A stretch of 40,542 nucleotides of DNA from Kocuria sp. (GTDB lineage: Bacteria > Actinomycetota > Actinomycetes > Actinomycetales > Micrococcaceae): contig NZ_JAUNTS010000019.1 of assembly GCF_030538595.1 (NCBI RefSeq), forward strand, positions 1 through 40,542, given 5' to 3'. Positions 26,937-35,119 of this stretch are shown in pieces; positions within the stretch are counted from its first letter, which is position 1; the number at the start of each line of letters is the position of its first letter. The translations under genes were made by a program, and so were the position numbers. A model generated the notes under the pieces. That model made no database searches and was not told where the DNA came from. It worked only from the letters and a program-made list of their open reading frames with translations.

Positions 26937-28718
26937 TCAGTCCTCGCGGCCCCAGGGAGAGCTGCGCTGTGCGGAGTCTTGGACGTCACCGGGTTCTTCC
27001 CCGCGCGGTTCCGGACCATCCGGCGTGGCGTCAGTGGATGTCCGCGGCGGTACGGCAGGCGTCAGCGCTGCGGAGGGAGTCTGCCCGGAAGAGGGGCGAT
27101 CGGCGGATTCCACGGTGGCCTCGGCATCCTGGGTGCGTCGCTTGCCACGCTTGGACTTTTTGCGACTGCGTGAATCCGTGGACGAGTAGTAATAACCATC
27201 CGAGTAGTAGCCGTACTCGTTGGCGCTCGATCCCCTCCGGGGCACGTGGTTCAGGACTGCACCCAGCACAGTGGCTTCGACCGTGCGCAGGCGACCCACG
27301 GCCTTGTTGAGGTCATCCAAGTTGGTGCGGTTGGCCTGGGCCACGATCACCACGCCATCGGCCGCCTTGGCCAACACGGATGGGTCGGTGACCGGCAGGG
27401 CCGGCGGGGAGTCCACAATCACCATGTAGTCCTGACCCATCCGTTCCAGGAGCTTACGCATGGTCTGAGAGCCCAACAGCTCGGAAGGATTGGGTGGGGT
27501 CCGTCCGGCACCCAGCACCTGAACATTGGATCCGGGGGCACCTTCCTGCAGGACATCATCCAACTCGGCTGAACCAGCCAGAACATCCGTGAGACCTGCA
27601 CCGGAGGGAAGACCGAACAGCTCGGTCTGGACCGGGCGGCGCAGATCCGCATCCACCAGAATGGTGGGCCGACCCGTGGCACCAATGGCAACCGCCAAGT
27701 TGGCGGCCAAGGAGGACTTACCCTCTCCGGCCACGGATGAGGTGATCACCAAGACGCGAGCAGGGTCATCCACATTGGCGAAGGTGAGGTTGGTGCGCAA
27801 CTGCCGGAAGGCTTCCGAAGTCGCCCAGCCCTCCCGATCTTTTCGGGCAGGTGTGGTGGGCAGCAGACTGCGCTTGTTGGACAAACGCTTGTCCAAGGGA
27901 ATGGTGCCCAGGATGGGAAGGCCGGTGAAGTTCTGCACCGCGTCAGAAGAACGGATCTTACGGTCGAACAGGCTCCGTCCCAGAATGTAGATAGCAGCCA
28001 GGATCAGACCGACTCCGAGCCCAATGAGCAGGTTGGTGCGCAAATTGGGAGACACGGGAGAGGCGGGCGGAGCCGCAGAGGACACGGGAACCAGCTGAAC
28101 CAGGTTGTTGCCGGGGGCAGCTTGAGTTTCCGAGTCAGTGGTGCCGTCCTCAGCAGGCGGAACATAATCTCCACCTTCGCTGGCAATGGATTCAATCCGG
28201 TCCACTTCCTGGGAAAGAGCCTCCGCGTAGGCATCGGCAACCTGCGCGGCACCTTCCGGGGTGTCAGATTCACCCGCCACACGGATCTGCGCAGTCCCCG
28301 GTGCCAGCGAATAACTGACGCCGTCAACGGGGGTGTCACCCAGGGACTCTGCGGCAATGGAGGCCACCTCAGGGGAGCCACCGATTTGCATGTAGGACTC
28401 AGCCTTGGAAATGGAGAGGCTGTCCGAGGTCATGTAATTGCCCAGGCTGGTGCCACCACCGGTGACCACCATCACTGTGTTGGTGGCCTGAAAAGTCTTG
28501 GGTGTCAAGAAGGTCACCAAGGCGGCCACTGCCAGGGACGCCACAATCAACGCCAGGGCCAGCTTCCAGTAGCGTCTGGCGGCTCTACCCACGGAACGGA
28601 GCCTGTGCGCCAAATTGGTGGGAGGGTCAAGGAGCTGTTCCGGAGCTCGGTCCTGTGCAGTCAAGGGCGGGACTTTCCGTTCGGGGGACGATGGAGCGGA
28701 GAAATTCGCGGTGCGCAA
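26937..28718 (-). CDS. Wzz-type chain-length regulator fused to bacterial tyrosine kinase
   Basis: A 593-residue polysaccharide co-polymerase with BY-kinase domain. The Wzz part has a first membrane segment (about 50-70), an extracellular region with a conserved Pro/Ala stretch, and a second segment (about 228-250). The kinase has Walker A SSVAGEGKSS (about 328-340), Walker A' ILVDADLRRP and Walker B VIVDSPP. The C-terminus holds a tyrosine cluster (EYGYYSDGYYYSS) for autophosphorylation, then a basic and a Pro/Thr-rich disordered tail of about 80 residues, longer than usual. It controls chain length and export of the glycan made by the adjacent genes. The start is a TTG with a weak ribosome site, so the N-terminus is uncertain. 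Confidence 0.93.
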   Translation of the reverse strand: MRTANFSAPSSPERKVPPLTAQDRAPEQLLDPPTNLAHRLRSVGRAARRYWKLALALIVASLAVAALVTFLTPKTFQATNTVMVVTGGGTSLGNYMTSDSLSISKAESYMQIGGSPEVASIAAESLGDTPVDGVSYSLAPGTAQIRVAGESDTPEGAAQVADAYAEALSQEVDRIESIASEGGDYVPPAEDGTTDSETQAAPGNNLVQLVPVSSAAPPASPVSPNLRTNLLIGLGVGLILAAIYILGRSLFDRKIRSSDAVQNFTGLPILGTIPLDKRLSNKRSLLPTTPARKDREGWATSEAFRQLRTNLTFANVDDPARVLVITSSVAGEGKSSLAANLAVAIGATGRPTILVDADLRRPVQTELFGLPSGAGLTDVLAGSAELDDVLQEGAPGSNVQVLGAGRTPPNPSELLGSQTMRKLLERMGQDYMVIVDSPPALPVTDPSVLAKAADGVVIVAQANRTNLDDLNKAVGRLRTVEATVLGAVLNHVPRRGSSANEYGYYSDGYYYSSTDSRSRKKSKRGKRRTQDAEATVESADRPSSGQTPSAALTPAVPPRTSTDATPDGPEPRGEEPGDVQDSAQRSSPWGRED

Positions 28719-28871
28719 TCTTACTTAACGGGTATCTGCGCTGGTGAGCACACTGAAACCGCCAATTACGGTAACGCAACGTTTGATGGGTGCGATGACT
28801 CAACGTTGTGGCCGAGTATGGACCACACTGAAGATCCCCGAATTCAATGCCTGATCCCCATACTGGAGGGA

Positions 28872-28905
28872 CTGCATTGATTTTCAAGTATATTAACCTG
28901 CATTG
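28872..28905. repeat. AT-rich element with 8-bp direct repeat before the glycan operon
   Basis: CTGCATTG occurs at 28872-28879 and 28898-28905 (26 bp period). Between them are the inverted repeat TTGATTTTCAA (28877-28887) and overlapping -10-like hexamers on both strands: TATATT (28889-28894, plus) and TATACT (28887-28892, minus). This lies in the 276 bp gap between the divergent kinase gene and the ten-gene glycosyltransferase operon. A second repeat of CAACGTT is at 28777-28783 and 28801-28807. Shared control of both transcripts is plausible. Confidence 0.5.
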
Positions 28906-28994
28906 GTTCGACTTGCGCTGTGTTGACCGCCACCTGTGGAGTGCTGCTTCTCCACATCACCTGGACAGCGCCCAAATCTTCCCGGGGGGACACG

Positions 28995-29921
28995 ATGGAG
29001 GCTGCGGCAGAATTGCCGGAGGTGACAGTCGTCATTCCCTTTTACGGCGATCCGGCCCCTGTTGTGGCGCTGGTGGATGAACTTCGGACGTCAGCCCCGT
29101 CCTGTCTGCAACACATTGTGATCAGTGATGACTGCTCACCGGTGCCGTATGAAGTCACTTTTCATCAACCCCAGGATTCTTTACCTCTTGTGACGGTGGT
29201 GCGCAGGGAACGCAACGGAGGTTTTGGGTCGGCGGTGAACACCGGGCTCAGCAGGGTAACCACGCCACTGGCGCTGGTGCTCAACTCGGACCTGGTCATC
29301 ACGGGGGAGCAGATCCGCCAGCTGTTGACTCATCTGCAGGGCTGGCACCCTGTGGTTGCCAGCCCTGCTGTGGCGCATCCGGACGGTACCGAACAATGGG
29401 TGGGTCGGGTATTTCCCACCGTGGGTCATCAGGTCATCGAGTGGCTTTCCCCGTTGGCGCGCTGGCGGCACCTGCCCGCCCTGCACCGAGCCGTTGGCCA
29501 TGACCTCCGGAGCGCCGTTGCCCGGGACGTGTGGGCCGTGGACTGGGTGATGGGAGCAGCCATGGTGTTACCCATGGAGCAGGTCCGTGCCGTGGGTGGT
29601 TTTGATCAGTCCTTCTACATGAATTGTGAGGAGGTTGATCTGCAGCGGCGTCTGCGCCGACTGGGGGTGGCCTCCGTCGTCGTACCTCAGGTGCAGGTCA
29701 CCCACATCGGTGGAGGGTCTTCAGAAAACTCCGTGCGCCGCCAGTGGCTGGTTGACGCACGGTTCCGTTATGCCCAGAAGTGGGGTTCACCTGGCGTCTT
29801 GAGACTTGCATTGCGCACAGCAACGGTCGTGAACTTTCTGGTCAACCAGGTGCGCAGCATTCGCAATGACGATGTTGACCCGCAAGCCATCCTGCGTAAA
29901 GAGTGGGTGCTGCTGCGATGA
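28995..29921 (+). CDS. Glycosyltransferase family 2
   Basis: A 308-residue GT-A enzyme. VTVVIPFYGDP starts the nucleotide-sugar domain, RNGGFGSAVNTGL and LVLNSDLVI (the metal-binding DxD replaced by NSD) follow, and GGFDQSFYMNCEEVDLQRRLRRLG is the acceptor-site region, as in rhamnosyltransferases such as WbbL. The ATG at 28995 after GGGGGG is the sensible start; the upstream in-frame ATG at 28920 adds residues with no family counterpart. First gene of the rightward operon, overlapping the next by four bases. Donor and acceptor sugars are unknown. Confidence 0.88.
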   Translation: MEAAAELPEVTVVIPFYGDPAPVVALVDELRTSAPSCLQHIVISDDCSPVPYEVTFHQPQDSLPLVTVVRRERNGGFGSAVNTGLSRVTTPLALVLNSDLVITGEQIRQLLTHLQGWHPVVASPAVAHPDGTEQWVGRVFPTVGHQVIEWLSPLARWRHLPALHRAVGHDLRSAVARDVWAVDWVMGAAMVLPMEQVRAVGGFDQSFYMNCEEVDLQRRLRRLGVASVVVPQVQVTHIGGGSSENSVRRQWLVDARFRYAQKWGSPGVLRLALRTATVVNFLVNQVRSIRNDDVDPQAILRKEWVLLR

Positions 29922-30940
29922 CCACTGTGCGCCCCGGCGAAAACCTGCTGCTGATTTCGCCTGCTTTCCACGGCTACCACAACTCCATAGCCGCTGGTTT
30001 CAGTCAACTGGGGTACAACGTCCAGACCTATTGCTACGACTCTTTTTCCACGCCAGGAATGAAGCTGCGCAACAAGGCGCTGCTGGAACTGCCTGCCCAA
30101 ATGGGTTTCTCCCGTCAGCAGGCGCGCACCGCATGGGACACCGAGCGTGCGATCAAGGCTCTGCGCGCGGCACGTCCCGATCGGGTGTTGTTGATCAAGG
30201 CCGACACCCTGGGGGAGGAGTTCTGGACTGAGCTCTTGGCATTGAACGTGCCGGTGATGCTGTGGCTCTACGACGATCTTTCACGGCACCACCACACCAT
30301 GGACTTCTTACGTGGAATCGGTCCCGTGATCAGTTACGCCAAGCAGGAGACGCAATTGCTGGCTGATCACGGTGTGGACGCTCACTATCTTCCCAATGGT
30401 TATGATCCCGCCTTGGTCACACCGGTGAAGTCCGTTGGCCAAGAAGTGGTGTTCGTGGGTTCCAGGTATCCCAATCGTGTGGACCTGATGGAGTATCTGT
30501 ACGCCAACGGGGTCCCGGTGAGGGCATACGGGCGGCAGTGGAGCCATCATCCGGTGGACAGGTTGCGGACTTGGGACTGGACCCGGCCGCAGGTTCCGTG
30601 GCACCGGGACATCTCTTTGCGCCAGGCTTATGCCGTTCAAGCACAGGCGGCGGCGGCCATCAATGTGCACGGATTGCAGGCTGGTTTGACCATGCGCACA
30701 TTTGAGGTACCGGGCAACGGTGGCCTGCAGCTGGTGGACCGGGAAGACGTCGCCGAATTCTACGAACCAGGCGCAGAGGTTCTGACTTTCTCCTCCCGGG
30801 AGGAACTGGCTGAACTGTGTCAGCGACTCATTGCAGACCCCCGGTGGGGCGCACAGATCCGCTCCGCGGGCCAACGGCGGTCCCTGGCCGAACACACTTT
30901 TGCCCACCGGGCTCGCACGGCGCAGGGGTGGTGGTCGTGA
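29918..30940 (+). CDS. CgeB-like glycosyltransferase (GT-B)
   Basis: A 340-residue GT-B protein of the CgeB/Glyco_trans_1_2 kind. The N-terminal domain reads LLLISPAFHGYHNSI; the middle has LPNGYDPALV and VVFVGSRYPNRVDL; the C-terminal donor-binding segment has MRTFEVPGNGGLQLVDR, EFYEPGAEVLTFSSREEL and EHTFAHRA, all typical of CgeB-like enzymes. The ATG overlaps the previous stop (ATGA). The sugar is unknown. In other bacteria such proteins decorate spores or capsules. Confidence 0.85.
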   Translation: MTTVRPGENLLLISPAFHGYHNSIAAGFSQLGYNVQTYCYDSFSTPGMKLRNKALLELPAQMGFSRQQARTAWDTERAIKALRAARPDRVLLIKADTLGEEFWTELLALNVPVMLWLYDDLSRHHHTMDFLRGIGPVISYAKQETQLLADHGVDAHYLPNGYDPALVTPVKSVGQEVVFVGSRYPNRVDLMEYLYANGVPVRAYGRQWSHHPVDRLRTWDWTRPQVPWHRDISLRQAYAVQAQAAAAINVHGLQAGLTMRTFEVPGNGGLQLVDREDVAEFYEPGAEVLTFSSREELAELCQRLIADPRWGAQIRSAGQRRSLAEHTFAHRARTAQGWWS

Positions 30941-32097
30941 CAACCACCGGACCGGCTTTCGGCGCGCCGGAAGATCTCCAGGCATGGCGTGCATGGCAGG
31001 CCCGCCAGCAACCACTGCTGCGCCGGGCGCGTCATGCAATCGGCACCTCCGCTGCACCCGTGGTGCACCTGCATCACGACGGCGGCCCCGTCCACACCTT
31101 GGTGGCCTTGGAATCCTTGGGGCCCACCCAACGTGCGGCATTGCTGGAACCCATGCGGTTTGCTCCTGAGGAAACTGGTGTGGCGTATGTGGTGCCGCCC
31201 CACGTGTCCCAGGAGCTCGTTCTGGGATTGGTCTCCAGCCACCATTCCGATTCGGTGCTGCCCACATGGGCGCGCGTGGTGGATTGCCTTCCGGCTGATG
31301 CACCTCTGCCGGCGGTGTTGCGCTCCATGACGGAGGTGTTGGCCGTTGGCAACTATCTGCCATCGGGCCAGGTGGCACATCGGTGGGCGGACGCTGCCGG
31401 CGTGCGGTTCAACGTTGTGCAACATGGATTGCTGGCACATCAAGCACCTCCACTGCCACGTGGATCACACCTGTTGGCCTTCACCGATCAGGACGCTGCG
31501 TGGTGGACCCACGGCCGCACCGACGTCACCACAGAGGTGGTTGGCTCACAACTTCTGTGGAGTGCAGCTGCACAGTCAGCGGTACGGGATGCCGGCCAGA
31601 ATGCGGACCGAAGGCCGGAGGGCCCCGGGGTGTTCTTGGGCCAGTTGCACGGGGCGGAGCTACCGCGCAAGGATTTTGCCGCAGCGGCCCTGCAGTACTG
31701 CCGAGAGACAGGGGCAATGTACCGCCCCCACCCGGCTGAAACGGACAAACTCTCCCGCGCCACGCATGAGCTGTGGCGGCGCAGGGGAGTGCGGATTGAC
31801 ACCTCCGGCCAGTCCTTGGCGGCTGCGATCGGGCCGGTGGCCTCCGTCTTTTCAACGGGAGTGTTGGAAGCAGCCTGTACGGGACGTGAAGCCTGGGTGG
31901 TGCATCCCGATCCGCCTGCATGGCTTCAGGAATTCTGGCTGCGCTACGGCATGAGCCGGTGGAGCCCCGGAACCCCTGTGGAACCAACTCCAGCGCTGGT
32001 GCAGCCCGAGACGGAGCCTGCACGGGCGGTGGCCCGCGCGATTTTTGGGTCCAGCAACGGATCGGCCCAGACCGATCAGAACCGGAAGGTTGGCTGA
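30937..32097 (+). CDS. Unassigned GT-B-like protein, possible nonulosonate transferase
   Basis: A 386-residue soluble protein I cannot place firmly. Features suggest a GT-B fold like capsule polymer transferases: VVQHGLLAHQ in the middle, GVFLGQLHG starting the second half, YRPHPAETD near residue 268, then SVFSTGVLEAACTGREAWVV and PPAWLQEFWLRYGMSRW. The R-x-HP-x-E motif recalls the HP motif of sialyl- and polysialyl-transferases, and the gene is coupled to CMP-sugar synthetase and NeuB genes, so transfer of the CMP-activated sugar is a reasonable hypothesis, not a demonstrated homology. Start: GTG at 30937 overlapping the previous stop (GTGA); the upstream ATG at 30817 lies inside the CgeB gene. 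The TGATG junction links it to neuA. Confidence 0.7.
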   Translation: MTTTGPAFGAPEDLQAWRAWQARQQPLLRRARHAIGTSAAPVVHLHHDGGPVHTLVALESLGPTQRAALLEPMRFAPEETGVAYVVPPHVSQELVLGLVSSHHSDSVLPTWARVVDCLPADAPLPAVLRSMTEVLAVGNYLPSGQVAHRWADAAGVRFNVVQHGLLAHQAPPLPRGSHLLAFTDQDAAWWTHGRTDVTTEVVGSQLLWSAAAQSAVRDAGQNADRRPEGPGVFLGQLHGAELPRKDFAAAALQYCRETGAMYRPHPAETDKLSRATHELWRRRGVRIDTSGQSLAAAIGPVASVFSTGVLEAACTGREAWVVHPDPPAWLQEFWLRYGMSRWSPGTPVEPTPALVQPETEPARAVARAIFGSSNGSAQTDQNRKVG

Positions 32098-32867
32098 TGA
32101 GCATTCTGTGTGTGATCCCGGTTCGTGGAGGGTCCAAGGGTGTGCCCGGGAAAAATATCCGCGATCTCGGGGGCTTGCCTTTGCTCGCCTGGAGCATCCG
32201 ATCCGCCCTGGCGGCAAACTCAGATTTGGACGTGGTGGTGTCCACCGATTCGCCGGAGATCGCCAGCGTGGCACGTGAGCATGGAGCCCAGGTGCCATAC
32301 CTTCGCCCGGCCCACCTGGCGCAGGATGAAACCCCCAGTGAACCTGTGATCGAACATGCCTTGCAGCACTACCGCAACGCGGTGGGTGAACCTGAGGGTG
32401 TGTTGTTTTTGCAGGCCACCAGTCCGTTGCGACTGCCCGGCACCGTGGACCGTGCCGTGGAACAGTTCCGGCGCACGCAGGTGGATTCCCTGGTGGGAGT
32501 TCTGCCGGTGACCCCGTTTTTCTGGCAGCTGCCGGATTCTTCGGCTGAGGGTCAGTCCGCAGACGGTGCGGAAATTGCGCACCGTCAACCCACGGCTGCC
32601 TACGACGTCGAGCATCGACTGCGCAGACAGGACATGACGCCTGCGGACCTGCGGTACCGGGAGAACGGCTCTCTGTATTTGACCCGCCCCGCGATCTACG
32701 ACCAGCACCACAACCGAATCGGGGGCCGGGTGGGCTTGTTCCATCTGCATGATCTGGAAGGTGTGGACATTGACACCGAGTTGGACTTCCGTCTGGCCGA
32801 ACAGATCGTGGCGGACCACGCAGTCACCCTGGACCACGTTCACCCCCACCCCGGAGGTCGCTTGTGA
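32097..32867 (+). CDS. neuA: CMP-N-acetylneuraminate (nonulosonate) cytidylyltransferase
   Basis: A 256-residue enzyme that activates a nonulosonic acid (sialic, legionaminic or pseudaminic type) with CTP. The CTP-binding motif IPVRGGSKGVPGKN starts at residue 7, VVVSTDSPEIA and LQATSPLR follow, and GVDIDTELDFRLAE closes the fold. The ATG shares one base with the upstream stop (TGATG); the longer in-frame reading from 31920 is inside the previous gene. Which nonulosonate it prefers is not readable from sequence. There is an extra loop (SSAEGQSADGAEIAH) around residues 145-165. Confidence 0.9.
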   Translation: MSILCVIPVRGGSKGVPGKNIRDLGGLPLLAWSIRSALAANSDLDVVVSTDSPEIASVAREHGAQVPYLRPAHLAQDETPSEPVIEHALQHYRNAVGEPEGVLFLQATSPLRLPGTVDRAVEQFRRTQVDSLVGVLPVTPFFWQLPDSSAEGQSADGAEIAHRQPTAAYDVEHRLRRQDMTPADLRYRENGSLYLTRPAIYDQHHNRIGGRVGLFHLHDLEGVDIDTELDFRLAEQIVADHAVTLDHVHPHPGGRL

Positions 32868-35119
32868 TGATTATTGAACGCAATCTGACTCCGTACCTGG
32901 TCTTCACCCAGGACTCCATCCTGGTGGCCCTGCGGAAGATGACCGAGAACACGGAACGCGTGGTGTTCTGTGTGGACACCCACGGGCACCTGCACGGATC
33001 CATTTCTGATGGAGATTTTCGCCGGTGGATCGTGGCCAATCCCAATGCGGATCTGGACGTCTCCGCAGCGGTGGTGGCAAACCGCCAAGTGGTCAGTCTG
33101 CCGCTGGGATCGCGGGCAGAGGAGATCGCAGCAGCGCTCCCGGCAGGCGCGTCACACCTGCCACTGCTGGATGAACGCGGCCGGTTGGTGGCACTTGCCA
33201 TCAACCGGGCAGCCGAACTGCGGATTGGCCAGCATGTGATCGGCGCAGGTCAGCCTGCCTTTGTGATCGCTGAAATCGGCAACAACCACAACGGTTCCGT
33301 GGAACTTGCCCGCGAGCTGGTGGACCTGGCGGCAGATGCCGGGGCCGATGCGGTCAAGTTCCAGCTGCGTGACATGGATGCCCTGTATCGGCAGAGGGGC
33401 ACAGCAGGCGAGGACTTGGGGGTTCAGTACACGCTGGACCTGTTGGCCAAGGTCTCCCTGAGCGCGGATCAGCTGATCCCGGTCTTTGACCATGCCAGGG
33501 ACCGCGGTGTAGCAGTGATGTGCACCCCCTGGGACGGCCCCAGCGTTCAAGTCCTGGCTGACTACGGGATTGACGGACTCAAAATTGCGTCCGCAGATCT
33601 CACCAACCATGAATTGCTGCGGGACGCAGGCTCCAGAGGTTTGCCCATGATCCTTTCCACCGGCATGAGCCGCGAGGAAGAGATCCGTGAGTCAGTCAGC
33701 CTGGTGCGATCACTCGGCGTGGCATTTGCGCTGCTGCACTGCCAGTCCACGTACCCAGCACCTTTCAAGGACATCAACCTGGCTTACCTGGACCGGCTGG
33801 CGTCCATCGGTGGGTGCCCGGCAGGCTACTCCGGGCACGAGCGTGGCATTCATGTGCCGGTGGCTGCTGTGGCTCGCGGCGCGGCGGTGGTTGAAAAACA
33901 CTTCACCGTGGATCGGCAGATGGAAGGCAATGACCACAAGGTCTCCTTGTTGCCGCAAGAGTTCGCGCAGATGGTCGCTCAGATCCGGGATGTTGAACTG
34001 GCCCTGGGACACGCGGGTGAACGTCAGGTTTCAACCGGCGAGGCCATGAACCGCATCACCTTGGCCAAGTCCTTGGTGGCGGCCCACGAATTGTCCGTGG
34101 GGGATGTCATCACCGATCAGGACGTGGCGGTCAAGAGCCCCGGGCGTGGACTGCAACCCAATGCCAGGGCGCAGTTGGTGGGCCGCACCCTGCACCGTGA
34201 CATGGCTGCCGGGGATTTCTTCTTTGAAGGTGACTTGCAGGAGAAGCTGCCGCAGGCAAGAGCATTCGACTTTGACCGCCCGTGGGGCTTGCCGGTGCGT
34301 TATCACGACATTGCCCCGCTGACCTCTGACACCCAACCCGATTTTCTGGAGTTCCACTTCTCCTACAAGGACTTGGAGATCCAACCTGACCAGGTCATGG
34401 GTGAACAGCTGACTGGGCGCAACATCAAAGCCTTCACCACGCACCTCCCTGACTTGTTCGCCGGTGACTTCCTGGTGGATCTGGCCTCAACGGATGAGGA
34501 CCACTGGCGGCGATCCATTGCAGAAGTCCAGCGCACCATTGATGTGACGCGGGATCTGGTCAAATGGTTCCCCCATGCCCAGGAGGATCCACTCATGGTG
34601 GTCACCATGGGCGGTTTCACCACGGACCGTCACGTCAGCGCACCTGAACGCGGCCCAAAGTACGAGCGGATTGCCCAGTCTCTGCAACACTTGGACACCT
34701 CTGGAGTGCGCCTGGCAGCGCAGACGTTGCCACCGTTCCCGTGGCTCATGGGTGGTCAGCAGTTCCACAACCTGTTCATGGATCCCACGGACACAGCTGA
34801 TTTTGTCCGGTCCACCGGCTTGGGGTTGTGCTTGGACGTGTCTCACTCCAAATTGGCAGCCACATTTCTGGGCATTCCGTTCTCCGAGTTGGTCCGCCAA
34901 CTGGCGCCGCTGACAACGCACTTGCATCTGGTGGATGCCGTGGGCGTTGACGGTGAGGGTGTTCAGGTGGGGGATGGGGACGTTGACTGGCCCGTGTTGG
35001 CCGAACAGCTCAATGAACTGGCCCCAGGTGTGCCGTTCATCCCAGAAATTTGGCAGGGCCACATCAACAGCGGTGCCGGGTTCTGGACCGCACTGGAGCG
35101 ACTGGAACAGTGGCTGTGA
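32864..35119 (+). CDS. Four-domain nonulosonate synthase: CBS pair, NeuB, SAF, xylose-isomerase-like TIM barrel
   Basis: A 751-residue fusion. Residues about 8-120 are a CBS pair (SDGDFRRWI). NeuB, which condenses phosphoenolpyruvate with an N-acyl-hexosamine to make the nine-carbon acid, spans about 130-390: AEIGNNHNG, DAVKFQLR, KIASADLTN, ILSTGMS, YSGHERG and EKHFTVD, including the metal-binding His residues. The SAF/antifreeze-like domain (about 395-465: LAKSLVAAHELSVGDVIT, SPGRGL) closes the active site in partner chains. Residues about 475-751 form an AP-endonuclease-2/xylose-isomerase-type barrel with putative metal residues in CLDVSHSKLA, HLHLVDAVG and IPEIWQGH. That last domain may be an isomerase or epimerase supplying the substrate. 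GTG at 32864 overlaps neuA (ATG at 32867 also possible); GGAGGT precedes both. Confidence 0.88.
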   Translation: MMIIERNLTPYLVFTQDSILVALRKMTENTERVVFCVDTHGHLHGSISDGDFRRWIVANPNADLDVSAAVVANRQVVSLPLGSRAEEIAAALPAGASHLPLLDERGRLVALAINRAAELRIGQHVIGAGQPAFVIAEIGNNHNGSVELARELVDLAADAGADAVKFQLRDMDALYRQRGTAGEDLGVQYTLDLLAKVSLSADQLIPVFDHARDRGVAVMCTPWDGPSVQVLADYGIDGLKIASADLTNHELLRDAGSRGLPMILSTGMSREEEIRESVSLVRSLGVAFALLHCQSTYPAPFKDINLAYLDRLASIGGCPAGYSGHERGIHVPVAAVARGAAVVEKHFTVDRQMEGNDHKVSLLPQEFAQMVAQIRDVELALGHAGERQVSTGEAMNRITLAKSLVAAHELSVGDVITDQDVAVKSPGRGLQPNARAQLVGRTLHRDMAAGDFFFEGDLQEKLPQARAFDFDRPWGLPVRYHDIAPLTSDTQPDFLEFHFSYKDLEIQPDQVMGEQLTGRNIKAFTTHLPDLFAGDFLVDLASTDEDHWRRSIAEVQRTIDVTRDLVKWFPHAQEDPLMVVTMGGFTTDRHVSAPERGPKYERIAQSLQHLDTSGVRLAAQTLPPFPWLMGGQQFHNLFMDPTDTADFVRSTGLGLCLDVSHSKLAATFLGIPFSELVRQLAPLTTHLHLVDAVGVDGEGVQVGDGDVDWPVLAEQLNELAPGVPFIPEIWQGHINSGAGFWTALERLEQWL

